Origin: an uncultured Chloroflexota bacterium
GTDB lineage: Bacteria > Chloroflexota > Limnocylindria > Limnocylindrales > CSP1-4
Length of the DNA: 9,168 nucleotides
Direction: 5' to 3'
Assembly: GCA_903924005.1 (NCBI GenBank)
Contig: CAIXZV010000460.1
Location: 1-9,168, forward strand
The notes below the pieces were generated by a model that had not been told where the DNA came from, searched no databases, and saw nothing but the letters and a program-made list of their open reading frames with translations. The position numbers and the translations under genes were made by a program. Position 1 is the first letter of the stretch. Every line of letters begins with the position of its first letter. Positions 1 through 5,538 of this stretch are shown in pieces.

Positions 1-2
1 CA

Positions 3-440
3 ACCCGCATCACCGTGCTTGGCGCGTTTGGCGGGCCGCGACTTGATCACGCGCTCGCCAATCTCTGGCTCCTTGCGCACCCGGCGCTCGCCGGCATCGA
101 CGTCATCCTGCTTGACGGCGCCGCCCGCGCCCGTCTGCTCACCGCGCCCAACGAGTCCGGGTTGCCCGTCACGCAACTCCTGGCGGGTCCGGTTGGCGCG
201 CTTGTCACCCTGCTCCCGTTTGGCGGTGACGCTCTGGGTGTGACGACGGGCGGTCTTCGCTACCCGCTGCAGGCTGAGCCGCTACGGCCCGGGCCCGCCC
301 GTGGGCTGTCGAATGTCCGCGACGCGGCGGACGCGTCGGTGACCCTTGCGGCGGGCCGCCTGCTCATCGTCGAGGGCGCGGCGTCCGGCGAGGGCGCGGC
401 GTCCGCACCGTCTGAGTTGTCCGGCGAGGACGCGGACTAA
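3..440 (+). CDS. thiN: Thiamine pyrophosphokinase, C-terminal part (5' end cut by the window)
   Basis: This enzyme transfers pyrophosphate from ATP to thiamine to give thiamine diphosphate in the cytoplasm. Only the last 145 residues are present; family members are usually 210-240 residues, so roughly 70-90 residues lie outside the window. The first visible residues include GPRLDHALANLWLL, the conserved GxRxDHxLxN motif (Asp and His at visible residues 15-16). Further on come VTLLPFGGDALGVTTGGLRYPL and RGLSNV, matching the thiamine-binding C-terminal domain, and the strand LLIVEG near the end. The tail after that strand is a low-complexity acidic/Ala/Ser stretch created by an 18-base tandem duplication. 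The reading frame is open to the window edge, so GTG at 15 is not the true start. The next gene is 303 bases away, so there is no evidence for co-transcription. Family assignment is by motif recognition and is quite secure. Confidence 0.88.
   Translation, partial: TRITVLGAFGGPRLDHALANLWLLAHPALAGIDVILLDGAARARLLTAPNESGLPVTQLLAGPVGALVTLLPFGGDALGVTTGGLRYPLQAEPLRPGPARGLSNVRDAADASVTLAAGRLLIVEGAASGEGAASAPSELSGEDAD
371..406 (+). repeat. 18-bp tandem duplication in the 3' end of thiN
   Basis: CGAGGGCGCGGCGTCCG occurs perfectly at 371-387 and 389-405, with an 18-base period. It encodes EGAASG followed by EGAASA, so the frame is kept. A degenerate third match (GTCCGGCGAGGACGCGG) lies at about 419-435. 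It lengthens only the non-conserved C-terminal tail and looks like replication slippage. Confidence 0.85.
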
Positions 441-527
441 TCGAAGTTCCCGGGGCATTCGAGACACGTGCGGGAGCCCGCCCCGCCCGAGCGCGGCGCG
501 GCGCGCAACGGCCACCCGCCCGAAGGG

Positions 528-554
528 TGAACGGTTTCATGGTGCAACGTTTCA
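528..554. promoter_or_regulatory. Two tandem operator-like palindromes, 15 bases apart
   Basis: TGAACGGTTTCA (528-539) and TGCAACGTTTCA (543-554) match 10 and 11 of the 12 positions of the palindrome TGAAACGTTTCA. That palindrome has the central CG typical of LacI/GalR-family operators. The two lie in tandem in a gene-free gap. A third, weaker site (GGAACCGTTC, 637-646) sits downstream. No regulator gene is visible in the window, so the link to a LacI-type protein is only a resemblance. The nearest downstream gene is the peroxiredoxin, about 190 bases away. Confidence 0.3.
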
Positions 555-562
555 CCCGCGTG

Positions 563-583
563 GCGGCGCGTTTGTTGCGCCGC
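563..583. other. GC-rich perfect hairpin downstream of thiN
   Basis: GCGGCGC (563-569) pairs perfectly with GCGCCGC (577-583) around the seven-base loop GTTTGTT. It lies 122 bases after the thiN stop codon. No T-tract follows, so it is not a standard intrinsic terminator, although it could act as a weak transcript end or an RNA stabiliser. Confidence 0.4.
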
Positions 584-689
584 GAGGCCTAGCCACGGGA
601 CAAACCGTGCATGGGAGGGGTGGATCGTTCCGGGACGGAACCGTTCACCCGCGGGACGGGTGAGGCGCGCGGCCGGCACTGGGGCCCCG

Positions 690-722
690 GGCTCGCATGC
701 CTCAGGCTCGCAAGCCGAAGGC
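690..722. promoter_or_regulatory. Tandem palindromes directly upstream of the peroxiredoxin promoter region
   Basis: GGCTCGCATGCC (690-701) and GGCTCGCAAGCC (705-716) are direct repeats with a 15-base period and 11 of 12 identities, and each is itself an interrupted palindrome. The second copy is nested in a longer hairpin, GCCT-ca-GGCT-cgca-AGCC-ga-AGGC (699-722). The array ends three bases before the TACAAC/TAGACT region that precedes the peroxiredoxin start. That position suits an activator or repressor binding site. The regulator is unknown. Confidence 0.35.
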
Positions 723-724
723 AC

Positions 725-736
725 TACAACTAGACT
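725..736 (+). promoter_or_regulatory. Possible -10 element for a leaderless peroxiredoxin mRNA
   Basis: TAGACT (731-736) fits the -10 pattern TANNNT and lies seven bases before the ATG at 744, the usual distance from a -10 box to a transcription start. TACAAC (725-730) directly precedes it as an alternative. No convincing -35 hexamer is seen and no Shine-Dalgarno sequence stands before the ATG, which would fit a leaderless transcript. This is a by-eye prediction. Confidence 0.35.
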
Positions 737-743
737 CCGCGCC

Positions 744-1229
744 ATGAGCACCCTGCAAGTGGGCGATCCAGCCCCCGATCTCGCCCTTCCCGATGAGCAT
801 GGCGTTGTCCGCCGCCTTGCCGACCGCCGCGGCTTGTGGACCGTCATCTACTTCTACCCCGCTGACGACACCCCCGGCTGCACCACCGAGGCCTGCCAGT
901 TCCGCGACCTCCACGACGACGTGGCTGGGCTTGATGCCGCGATCTGGGGCATCAGCCCCGACGGATCTGGCAGCCACGCCGCGTTCCGAGCCAAGTTTGG
1001 TCTGCCGTTCACGCTCCTCAGCGACGAGGACCATGCTGCCGCGGATGCGTGGGATGCCTGGCGTGAGAAGCTCAACTACGGCAAGCGCTACATGGGGATT
1101 GTGCGGTCCAGTTACCTCGTGGACCCGGATGGGAACATCGCGACGGCCTGGCCGACGGTGAAGGCCGACGGGCACGCCGCGCAGGTGCTCGAAGCGCTCC
1201 AGACGGCCATCGCGGCGCGGGCCAAGTGA
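744..1229 (+). CDS. bcp: Thioredoxin-dependent peroxiredoxin, BCP/PrxQ type
   Basis: The 161-residue product reduces hydrogen peroxide and organic hydroperoxides in the cytoplasm, with thioredoxin usually renewing it. The active-site motif TPGCTTEAC carries the peroxidatic Cys46 and the resolving Cys51, five residues apart as in the two-cysteine PrxQ subgroup. Other family marks are FYPADDTPGC, ISPDGSGSHAAFRAKFGLPFTLLSD, YGKRYMGIVRSSYLVDPDG with the conserved Arg122, and a C-terminal helix. The length is normal for the family (about 150-160). The ATG at 744 is chosen because homology begins at once (VGDPAPDLALPDEHG); an in-frame GTG at 660 would add 28 unlikely residues. It seems to be a single-gene unit, since the next gene starts 145 bases later. 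No oxidative-stress regulator gene is present. Confidence 0.93.
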   Translation: MSTLQVGDPAPDLALPDEHGVVRRLADRRGLWTVIYFYPADDTPGCTTEACQFRDLHDDVAGLDAAIWGISPDGSGSHAAFRAKFGLPFTLLSDEDHAAADAWDAWREKLNYGKRYMGIVRSSYLVDPDGNIATAWPTVKADGHAAQVLEALQTAIAARAK

Positions 1230-1277
1230 TGGCCGAAGGTCACACGTTCTGCGCGCAACTGACGCGGGACATGGACA

Positions 1278-1313
1278 GAGGCCTCGCCCGTGGGGGGAAA
1301 CGAGCGAGACCTC
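1278..1313 (+). other. Hairpin in the 145-base gap upstream of the PIG-L gene
   Basis: GAGGCCTCGC (1278-1287) pairs with GCGAGACCTC (1304-1313) in nine of ten positions (one internal C-A mismatch) around a 16-base purine-rich loop with GGGGGGAAA. No T-tract follows. It could be a weak terminator for the peroxiredoxin transcript or a 5' leader structure of the next gene. I compared it with T-box, cobalamin and c-di-GMP riboswitch hallmarks from memory and saw no match. Confidence 0.4.
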
Positions 1314-1374
1314 CGGCGCAGAGGGTAGCACAGGGCTCAAGACGAAACCGAATGCCTACGAAGGCCAAGGAACA

Positions 1375-2160
1375 GTGACAGCCATGGCCGACACGCCTCC
1401 GCGCACGCCCCACAATTGGCGTCCGGGACGGTTCATGGTGATCGTCGCCCACCCCGACGATGCCGACTTTGGACCGGCCGCAACAGCCGCGAAGTGGATC
1501 GATGCGGGCTCGATTGGGCGGCTGGTTTGCTGCACCAGCGGTGATGCCGGCGGCGACGACTGGCGGACGGACCCTCTTGAGCTTGCGGCCACGCGCGAGG
1601 CTGAGCAGCTTGCTGCCGCGACCGTTGTGGGTTACGAGGGCGTCGCGTTCCTGCACCAGCCAGACGGGGCGCTCGCGAACGATTTGGCCCTCCGCGAACA
1701 GCTGGTCCGGGAGATCCGGACCTTCAGGCCGGACGCTGTTCTCGCGGTGGACCCTGACACGCTGTTCTACACCGATGGCGGCGTCAACCACACCGATCAC
1801 CGGGCCGCAGGGATTGCCGCGGTGGACGCGGTGTATCCCGCCGCCCGCAACGCGATGTCATTCCCCTGGCTGGCCCGCGACGGCCTGCTGCCGCACCCGG
1901 TGCGGCGCCTGTACCTGTTCTGGACAAACCACGCCGACGCCTGGGTGGACACGACGGCCACCCTGCACCGCCGGATCGACGCCCTGCGCGCCCACGCGAG
2001 CCAGATACGCCGCCCAGAGCAACTCGAGGAGCGTATGCGCGCATGGGCACGCGAGGAGGGCGCGGCCATCGGCTGTGCCGCCGCGGACGCCTTCCGAGTC
2101 ATCGTGATCGATGAAGACGAGCCCGTCTCCGGGGAGAGCGAGGTCGCCGCAGGCTCATGA
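1375..2160 (+). CDS. PIG-L/LmbE family zinc-dependent deacetylase
   Basis: The 261-residue product belongs to the family of N-acetylglucosaminyl-inositol-type deacetylases (MshB, BshB, LmbE, PIG-L), which remove an acyl group from an amino sugar or similar amide with a metal ion. The sequence shows the N-terminal AHPDD motif at residues 25-29: His26 and Asp29 as metal ligands, Asp28 as catalytic base. The second motif NHTDHR at 138-143 gives the third ligand, His142. TSGDAGG (54-60) and the TREAEQ helix (73-78) also match the family. The substrate cannot be read from sequence: thiol cofactor synthesis, cell-wall glycan or natural product modification are all possible, and no partner gene lies nearby. 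The GTG start follows AAGG (1367-1370) by four bases; ATG at 1384 is an alternative that removes three residues. The N-terminus has no signal peptide, so it is probably cytoplasmic. Confidence 0.9.
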   Translation: MTAMADTPPRTPHNWRPGRFMVIVAHPDDADFGPAATAAKWIDAGSIGRLVCCTSGDAGGDDWRTDPLELAATREAEQLAAATVVGYEGVAFLHQPDGALANDLALREQLVREIRTFRPDAVLAVDPDTLFYTDGGVNHTDHRAAGIAAVDAVYPAARNAMSFPWLARDGLLPHPVRRLYLFWTNHADAWVDTTATLHRRIDALRAHASQIRRPEQLEERMRAWAREEGAAIGCAAADAFRVIVIDEDEPVSGESEVAAGS

Positions 2161-2178
2161 CCCGGCCGTGGGGCCACG

Positions 2179-2200
2179 AGCCGTGCGGCCACGAACGGCT
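2179..2200. other. Small hairpin and short direct repeat upstream of the respiratory operon
   Basis: AGCCGT (2179-2184) pairs with ACGGCT (2195-2200) around a ten-base loop. The sequence GGCCACGA occurs twice (2172-2179 and 2187-2194), so the hairpin partly comes from a short duplication. It lies just after the PIG-L stop and about 25 bases before the possible operon promoter. It may be a weak terminator or an operator. Confidence 0.3.
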
Positions 2201-2223
2201 GTGCAGGAGACGCCTCGGCTTGG

Positions 2224-2229
2224 TACTCT
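2224..2229 (+). promoter_or_regulatory. Possible -10 element for the bc-complex operon
   Basis: TACTCT fits TANNNT and lies in an AT-richer patch (TTGGTACTCTT) of an otherwise very GC-rich 157-base gap. It would give a 5' leader of about 80 bases before the GTG at 2318. No good -35 box is seen 17 bases upstream. This is a weak call, made mainly because an operon of this size needs a promoter in this gap. Confidence 0.25.
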
Positions 2230-2317
2230 TCCGCGGTCGGCGGCGCCCCCGTCGTCATGTTCCGTTGCCCATCGAGTTCAGCCCCCCGAGTCCCGCAAGC
2301 AGGAGCCCGACTCCCTC

Positions 2318-4153
2318 GTGACCCTCGATCAGACCCAGGAGTTCCTCGTCCAGCCGGTCGATGCCTCTTGGCTCCAGTGCAACATCGAGTGCCAGGAGGC
2401 CTGCCCTGTCGGCACGAACTGCCGCGGGTACCTGAACCTCGCTGCCGAAGGGCGGTTTGAGGAGGGCTACCTGCTCGCCCGCGAGCCAAACCCTGTGGCC
2501 GCGATGTGCTCCTACGTCTGCTCCGCCCCGTGCGAGCGCGCGTGCCGCCGCGGCGACATCGACCGCCCGCTGGCCATCCGCGCCATGAAGCGCTTCCTGG
2601 TTGAGTGGCACGAGGCCTCGGGCATCCCGGACGTCATGCCCGCCATCAACGCGCGCGCCGAGAAGGTCGCCGTGATTGGCGCGGGCCCCGCCGGTCTCGC
2701 CGTGGCGCGCGAGCTGGCCACCCGCGGCTACCAGATCACCGTCTACGACAGCCTTCCGTTTGGCGGCGGCACGCTGCTCATGGGCGTCCCAGCCTTCCGG
2801 CTGCCGCGCGAGGCCATCGAGATGGACGTGCGGCTTGTGGAGCGCCTCGGCGTCACGTTTGTCTACGACACGACCATCGGCGTGGACATCACCTTTGAGC
2901 AGCTCCAGCGGGACTTTGACGCCATCGCCATCTGCACGGGCGCCATGAACCCGGTGGTGTTGGACCTGCCCGGTGCGGATCTGGACGGCGTTCAGTACGG
3001 CGTGGACTTCATGAAGAAGGCCAACCTCGGGCAGGAGCTTGAGGTTGGAGACCACGTCATCGTCATCGGCGGCGGCTACACGGCCATGGACTGCGCGCGC
3101 ACCAGCCTGCGCTTTGGCGCGTCGGACGTGAAGATCGCCTACCGGCGCACCCGCTCCGAACTTGTCGTGGACGAGGAGGAGCTGGGCGAGACCGAGCGAG
3201 AGGGCGTCGCGATCGACTTCCTCGTAAGCCCGGTGGAGCTGATCGGCGTCGAGGGCAAGCTTGCGAAGGTCAAGTTCCTGCGCAACAAGCTGGGCGAGCC
3301 GGACGCCTCCGGTCGCCGCTCGCCCGTGCCCATTGCCGGGTCTGAGTTTGAGCTCCCGTGCGAGACCCTGATCCCGGCGGTCTCACAGGCCGCTGACCTT
3401 GCGTTCCTGCCCGTCGAGTCCGCGTTTGAGGTCAACCGCGGCCGCATCAAGGTTGACCCGGCCACGTACGCCACCAACGTGCGCGGCGTGTTTGCCTGCG
3501 GGGACTTCGTCACCGGCCCCACCACGATGATCGAATCGGCCGGCCACGGCAAGAAGGCCGCCTACGCCATCGACCGCTACCTGGACGGCCGCACGGACGT
3601 CACGGTCACCCCCAACGTCAAGATCACCAGCTCCTGGCGCCACGAGATGCCCGAGCTGTACGACGTGCTTCCGCGCCAGCACATCCCCGTGCTGCCGGTG
3701 GCGGCGCGCATGCCCTCAGTTGACCCAACCGTGAACTTCACCACGCAGGTGGAACTGGGCTATGAGGCAACGGCCGCGGTGGCCGAGTCCACCCGCTGCC
3801 TGATGTGCAACTACAACATCTGGTTTGACCCGTTCCGGTGCGTGTTGTGCGGCGCGTGCGCCGACGTCTGTCCGGAGGGGGTCATCCACATGCTGGATGT
3901 GAACCAGCTCAAGACCGAAGGACTCCTGCCGGAGATCGAGGAGGCCTACGGGTGGTCGCAGGGCGCGGCCATGGTCCTCGACGAGGAGCGGTGCATCCGC
4001 TGCGCCCTATGCGTGAAGCGGTGCCCGTTTGATGCGATCACCATGGAGCGGTTTGAGCTCCAAGAGATTTCGAGTGACGGGCGGCTCTACAAGGAGTCGT
4101 ACCGAGACGCGCAACTCGCCGGGACGGCCGGCGCTGCAGGAGGACCCAGGTGA
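2318..4153 (+). CDS. GltD-like FAD/NAD(P)-binding iron-sulfur oxidoreductase with C-terminal ferredoxin domains
   Basis: This 611-residue cytoplasmic protein resembles the small subunit of glutamate synthase and its relatives. The N-terminal Fe-S domain (about 15-100) has eight cysteines: C21, C25, C29, C35 and C64, C68, C72, C76 (pattern CSYVCSAPCERAC). An FAD-binding fold follows with GAGPAG at 121-126, then a nucleotide-binding fold with GGGYTAMD at 251-258 and YRRTR at 275-279, and a closing FAD motif around 391-410 (VFACGDFVTGPTTMIESAGHG). The C-terminus has two ferredoxin motifs, C508-C511-C514-C518 and C559-C562-C565-C569, plus C494/C497. It could therefore hold FAD and up to four [4Fe-4S] clusters. 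The GTG start follows AGGAG (2301-2305) by twelve bases and homology begins just after; the frame is open further upstream to 2111, but that part looks non-coding. Its stop overlaps the cytochrome b start (GTGA), so the two are translationally coupled. Inferred role: electron transfer between NAD(P)H or ferredoxin and the membrane complex. The natural partner and direction are unknown. No large GltB-type subunit is present, so it is not glutamate synthase. Confidence 0.85.
   Translation: MTLDQTQEFLVQPVDASWLQCNIECQEACPVGTNCRGYLNLAAEGRFEEGYLLAREPNPVAAMCSYVCSAPCERACRRGDIDRPLAIRAMKRFLVEWHEASGIPDVMPAINARAEKVAVIGAGPAGLAVARELATRGYQITVYDSLPFGGGTLLMGVPAFRLPREAIEMDVRLVERLGVTFVYDTTIGVDITFEQLQRDFDAIAICTGAMNPVVLDLPGADLDGVQYGVDFMKKANLGQELEVGDHVIVIGGGYTAMDCARTSLRFGASDVKIAYRRTRSELVVDEEELGETEREGVAIDFLVSPVELIGVEGKLAKVKFLRNKLGEPDASGRRSPVPIAGSEFELPCETLIPAVSQAADLAFLPVESAFEVNRGRIKVDPATYATNVRGVFACGDFVTGPTTMIESAGHGKKAAYAIDRYLDGRTDVTVTPNVKITSSWRHEMPELYDVLPRQHIPVLPVAARMPSVDPTVNFTTQVELGYEATAAVAESTRCLMCNYNIWFDPFRCVLCGACADVCPEGVIHMLDVNQLKTEGLLPEIEEAYGWSQGAAMVLDEERCIRCALCVKRCPFDAITMERFELQEISSDGRLYKESYRDAQLAGTAGAAGGPR
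4138..4143 (+). promoter_or_regulatory. Strong ribosome binding site for cytochrome b
   Basis: AGGAGG lies six bases before the GTG at 4150, inside the end of the upstream gene. It is the best Shine-Dalgarno match in the operon and it fixes the GTG start. The start overlaps the upstream TGA by four bases (GTGA, 4150-4153). Confidence 0.85.
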
Positions 4154-4878
4154 GTTTCCTCGAGCGGGTCGACCAGAGCATCAGGCGGTCCCCCGTCTGG
4201 CGCTCGATCTTCCGCAACCCGTACCCCAACGACGAGCGGTCGCGGGCGTACGCGGTCATGAACAACGTGTTCCTGCACCTGCACCCCGTGCGGGTCAGGC
4301 AGCATGCGGTCAAGTTTGCGTACACATTCTGCCTGGGCGGCCTCAGCTTCTTCCTGTTCCTCGTGCTGACGGTCACCGGTGTCTACCTGATGTTCTTCTA
4401 CATCCCGTCGGAGACACAGGCGTACTCAAACATCCTGGACATCCAGTCACGCGTGGCGTTTGGCCTGCTGACACGGAACGTCCACCGGTGGGCCGCCCAC
4501 CTCATGGTGTTCTTCGTCTTCCTGCACATGATGCGGGTCTTCTACCACGGCGCCTACAAGCCGCCGCGCGAGTTCAACTGGGTCGTGGGCGTGGTCCTGC
4601 TCTTCCTCACGATCATGCTCAGCTTCACCGGCTACCTGCTCCCCTGGGACCAGATCGCCTACTGGGCCATCACCATCGGTACCAACATGGCGGGCTACGC
4701 GCCGCTGTTCAACACCCCCTCCAAGCTGCTCCTGTTGGGCGGGATCGAGGTGGGCCAGAACACGCTGCTGCGGTTCTACGTGTTGCACATCATGGTGTTC
4801 CCGCTCGTCGCTGCCATCTTCCTCGCGGTCCACTTCTGGCGGATCCGCAAGGATGGCGGCATTAGCGGCCCGCTCTGA
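4150..4878 (+). CDS. Cytochrome b6-like subunit of a bc complex (N-terminal half of cytochrome b)
   Basis: The 242-residue membrane protein binds the two b hemes and forms part of both quinone sites. Four membrane helices are visible (about 55-83, 113-132, 144-165, 208-230). Heme ligands are H112 and H126 in the second helix (13 residues between them) and H213 and H228 in the fourth (14 between them); the 14-residue spacing is the b6f type rather than the mitochondrial 13. RNVHRW, YKPPREFNW, GYLLPWDQ (PWDQ at 165-168) and the C-terminal GISGPL closely follow chloroplast b6. C61 in FCLGG aligns with Cys35 of b6 (YC[LI]GG), the attachment residue of the extra c-type heme c_n/c_i. Subunit IV is a separate gene 21 bases downstream, the split b6f layout. 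An additional H117 and H133 are present but are not in canonical ligand positions. Assignment is secure; presence of heme c_n is an inference from one conserved residue. Confidence 0.95.
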   Translation: MSFLERVDQSIRRSPVWRSIFRNPYPNDERSRAYAVMNNVFLHLHPVRVRQHAVKFAYTFCLGGLSFFLFLVLTVTGVYLMFFYIPSETQAYSNILDIQSRVAFGLLTRNVHRWAAHLMVFFVFLHMMRVFYHGAYKPPREFNWVVGVVLLFLTIMLSFTGYLLPWDQIAYWAITIGTNMAGYAPLFNTPSKLLLLGGIEVGQNTLLRFYVLHIMVFPLVAAIFLAVHFWRIRKDGGISGPL

Positions 4879-4899
4879 GCCGACGAGGGACGACGAGAG

Positions 4900-5520
4900 A
4901 TGGCTGACACCGAGAACAAGCCTGCAGAGGCCCGGGTGGTGACACCTGTGGATCCCGCGCGGCGAACAGAGATTGACAAGCAGCGCGTGCCGATGTCGGC
5001 GCGCCCGTACCGCCTGCTGGCGCTGGTCAAGCAGGACGCGGTTGTCCGGGTTCAGAAGGAGCCCGACGACACCGTCATGACCTGGCCGCACCTGCTGGCC
5101 ATCGAGTTCATGGCGGCGGCGCTCATGAGCATCTTCCTGCTTGCGATGGGCCTGTTCATCAACGCCCCGCTGGAAGACCTCGCAAACGGCAACATCACGC
5201 CGGCCGTGGCAAAGGCGCCGTGGTACTTCCTGGGTCTCCAGGAGCTGCTGGCCTACTTCCACCCGACGGTTGCAGGCGTGCTCGTGCCGACGTTCGTCCT
5301 TGTCGGCGCCGCCCTGATCCCCTTCCTCGACCGGGGCAACCTGCAGGCCACGCGGCCCTCGGACCGCAAGACCATCGTCGTCCTGTTCTCGCTCATCGCG
5401 GGTCTTGGGCTCTTCGTCACCTTTGTCGGGATCTTCTTCCGAGGCCCCGGCTATTCGTTCGTCATCCCGTACCTCGAGTTCTTCTCGATCGGGACGCCGG
5501 GCCTTCACTTCGCCCTCTGA
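4900..5520 (+). CDS. Subunit IV-like protein (C-terminal half of cytochrome b)
   Basis: The 206-residue product has a cytoplasmic N-terminal extension of about 60 residues and three membrane helices (about 63-86, 122-143 and 158-180), like subunit IV of b6f, though longer than the usual 160 residues because of the extension. It completes the quinol-oxidising site. The usual PEWY signature is replaced by KAPWYFLGLQELL (APWY at 106-109), so the catalytic glutamate is not at its usual place. KAPWYF is a variant I recall from bc complexes of several other bacterial phyla. E115 in QELL is a nearby acidic residue. The ATG is preceded by GAGGGA (4885-4890) nine bases upstream. It ends 18 bases before the Rieske gene. 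The positively charged loop LDRGNLQATRPSDRK between helices two and three fits cytoplasmic placement. Assignment rests on gene order, topology and the PWYF motif. Confidence 0.88.
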   Translation: MADTENKPAEARVVTPVDPARRTEIDKQRVPMSARPYRLLALVKQDAVVRVQKEPDDTVMTWPHLLAIEFMAAALMSIFLLAMGLFINAPLEDLANGNITPAVAKAPWYFLGLQELLAYFHPTVAGVLVPTFVLVGAALIPFLDRGNLQATRPSDRKTIVVLFSLIAGLGLFVTFVGIFFRGPGYSFVIPYLEFFSIGTPGLHFAL

Positions 5521-5538
5521 CCGAAGGAAACCGGAGTC

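Larger units (their letters stand above)
525..650. repeat. Long inverted repeat, 14-bp arms, in the thiN-peroxiredoxin gap
   Basis: GGGTGAACGGTTTC at 525-538 is the reverse complement of GGAACCGTTCACCC at 637-650, with 13 of 14 positions matching and 98 bases between the arms. A third related string, AACGTTTCACCCGCG at 546-560, lies between them and partly repeats the right arm in direct orientation (CGTTCACCCGCG at 642-653). The copies share a short translated pattern in one frame (HPRGG-like), but that frame has no start or ribosome site and no protein character. I read it as DNA-level repeat structure, possibly a degenerate intergenic repeat element or a cluster of regulator sites. Confidence 0.55.

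Noticed and set aside
346..663. 105-residue open frame with HPRGG-like repeats after thiN
   Set aside because: It starts inside thiN in another frame, is Arg-rich, and has no ribosome site; the repeated words follow from the DNA-level repeats.
1240..1374. Riboswitch (T-box, cobalamin or c-di-GMP type) upstream of the PIG-L gene
   Set aside because: None of the conserved boxes I know for these classes could be found; only a single hairpin is supported.
2111..2317. N-terminal extension of the flavoprotein from an ATG at 2111
   Set aside because: It would overlap the PIG-L gene by 50 bases, and the extra 69 residues are Pro/Arg/Ser-rich with no family similarity; the GTG at 2318 has AGGAG upstream and homology begins there.
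2318..4153. Glutamate synthase small subunit (GltD) as the literal function
   Set aside because: There is no GltB gene, there are two added C-terminal ferredoxin domains, and the gene is coupled to cytochrome b.
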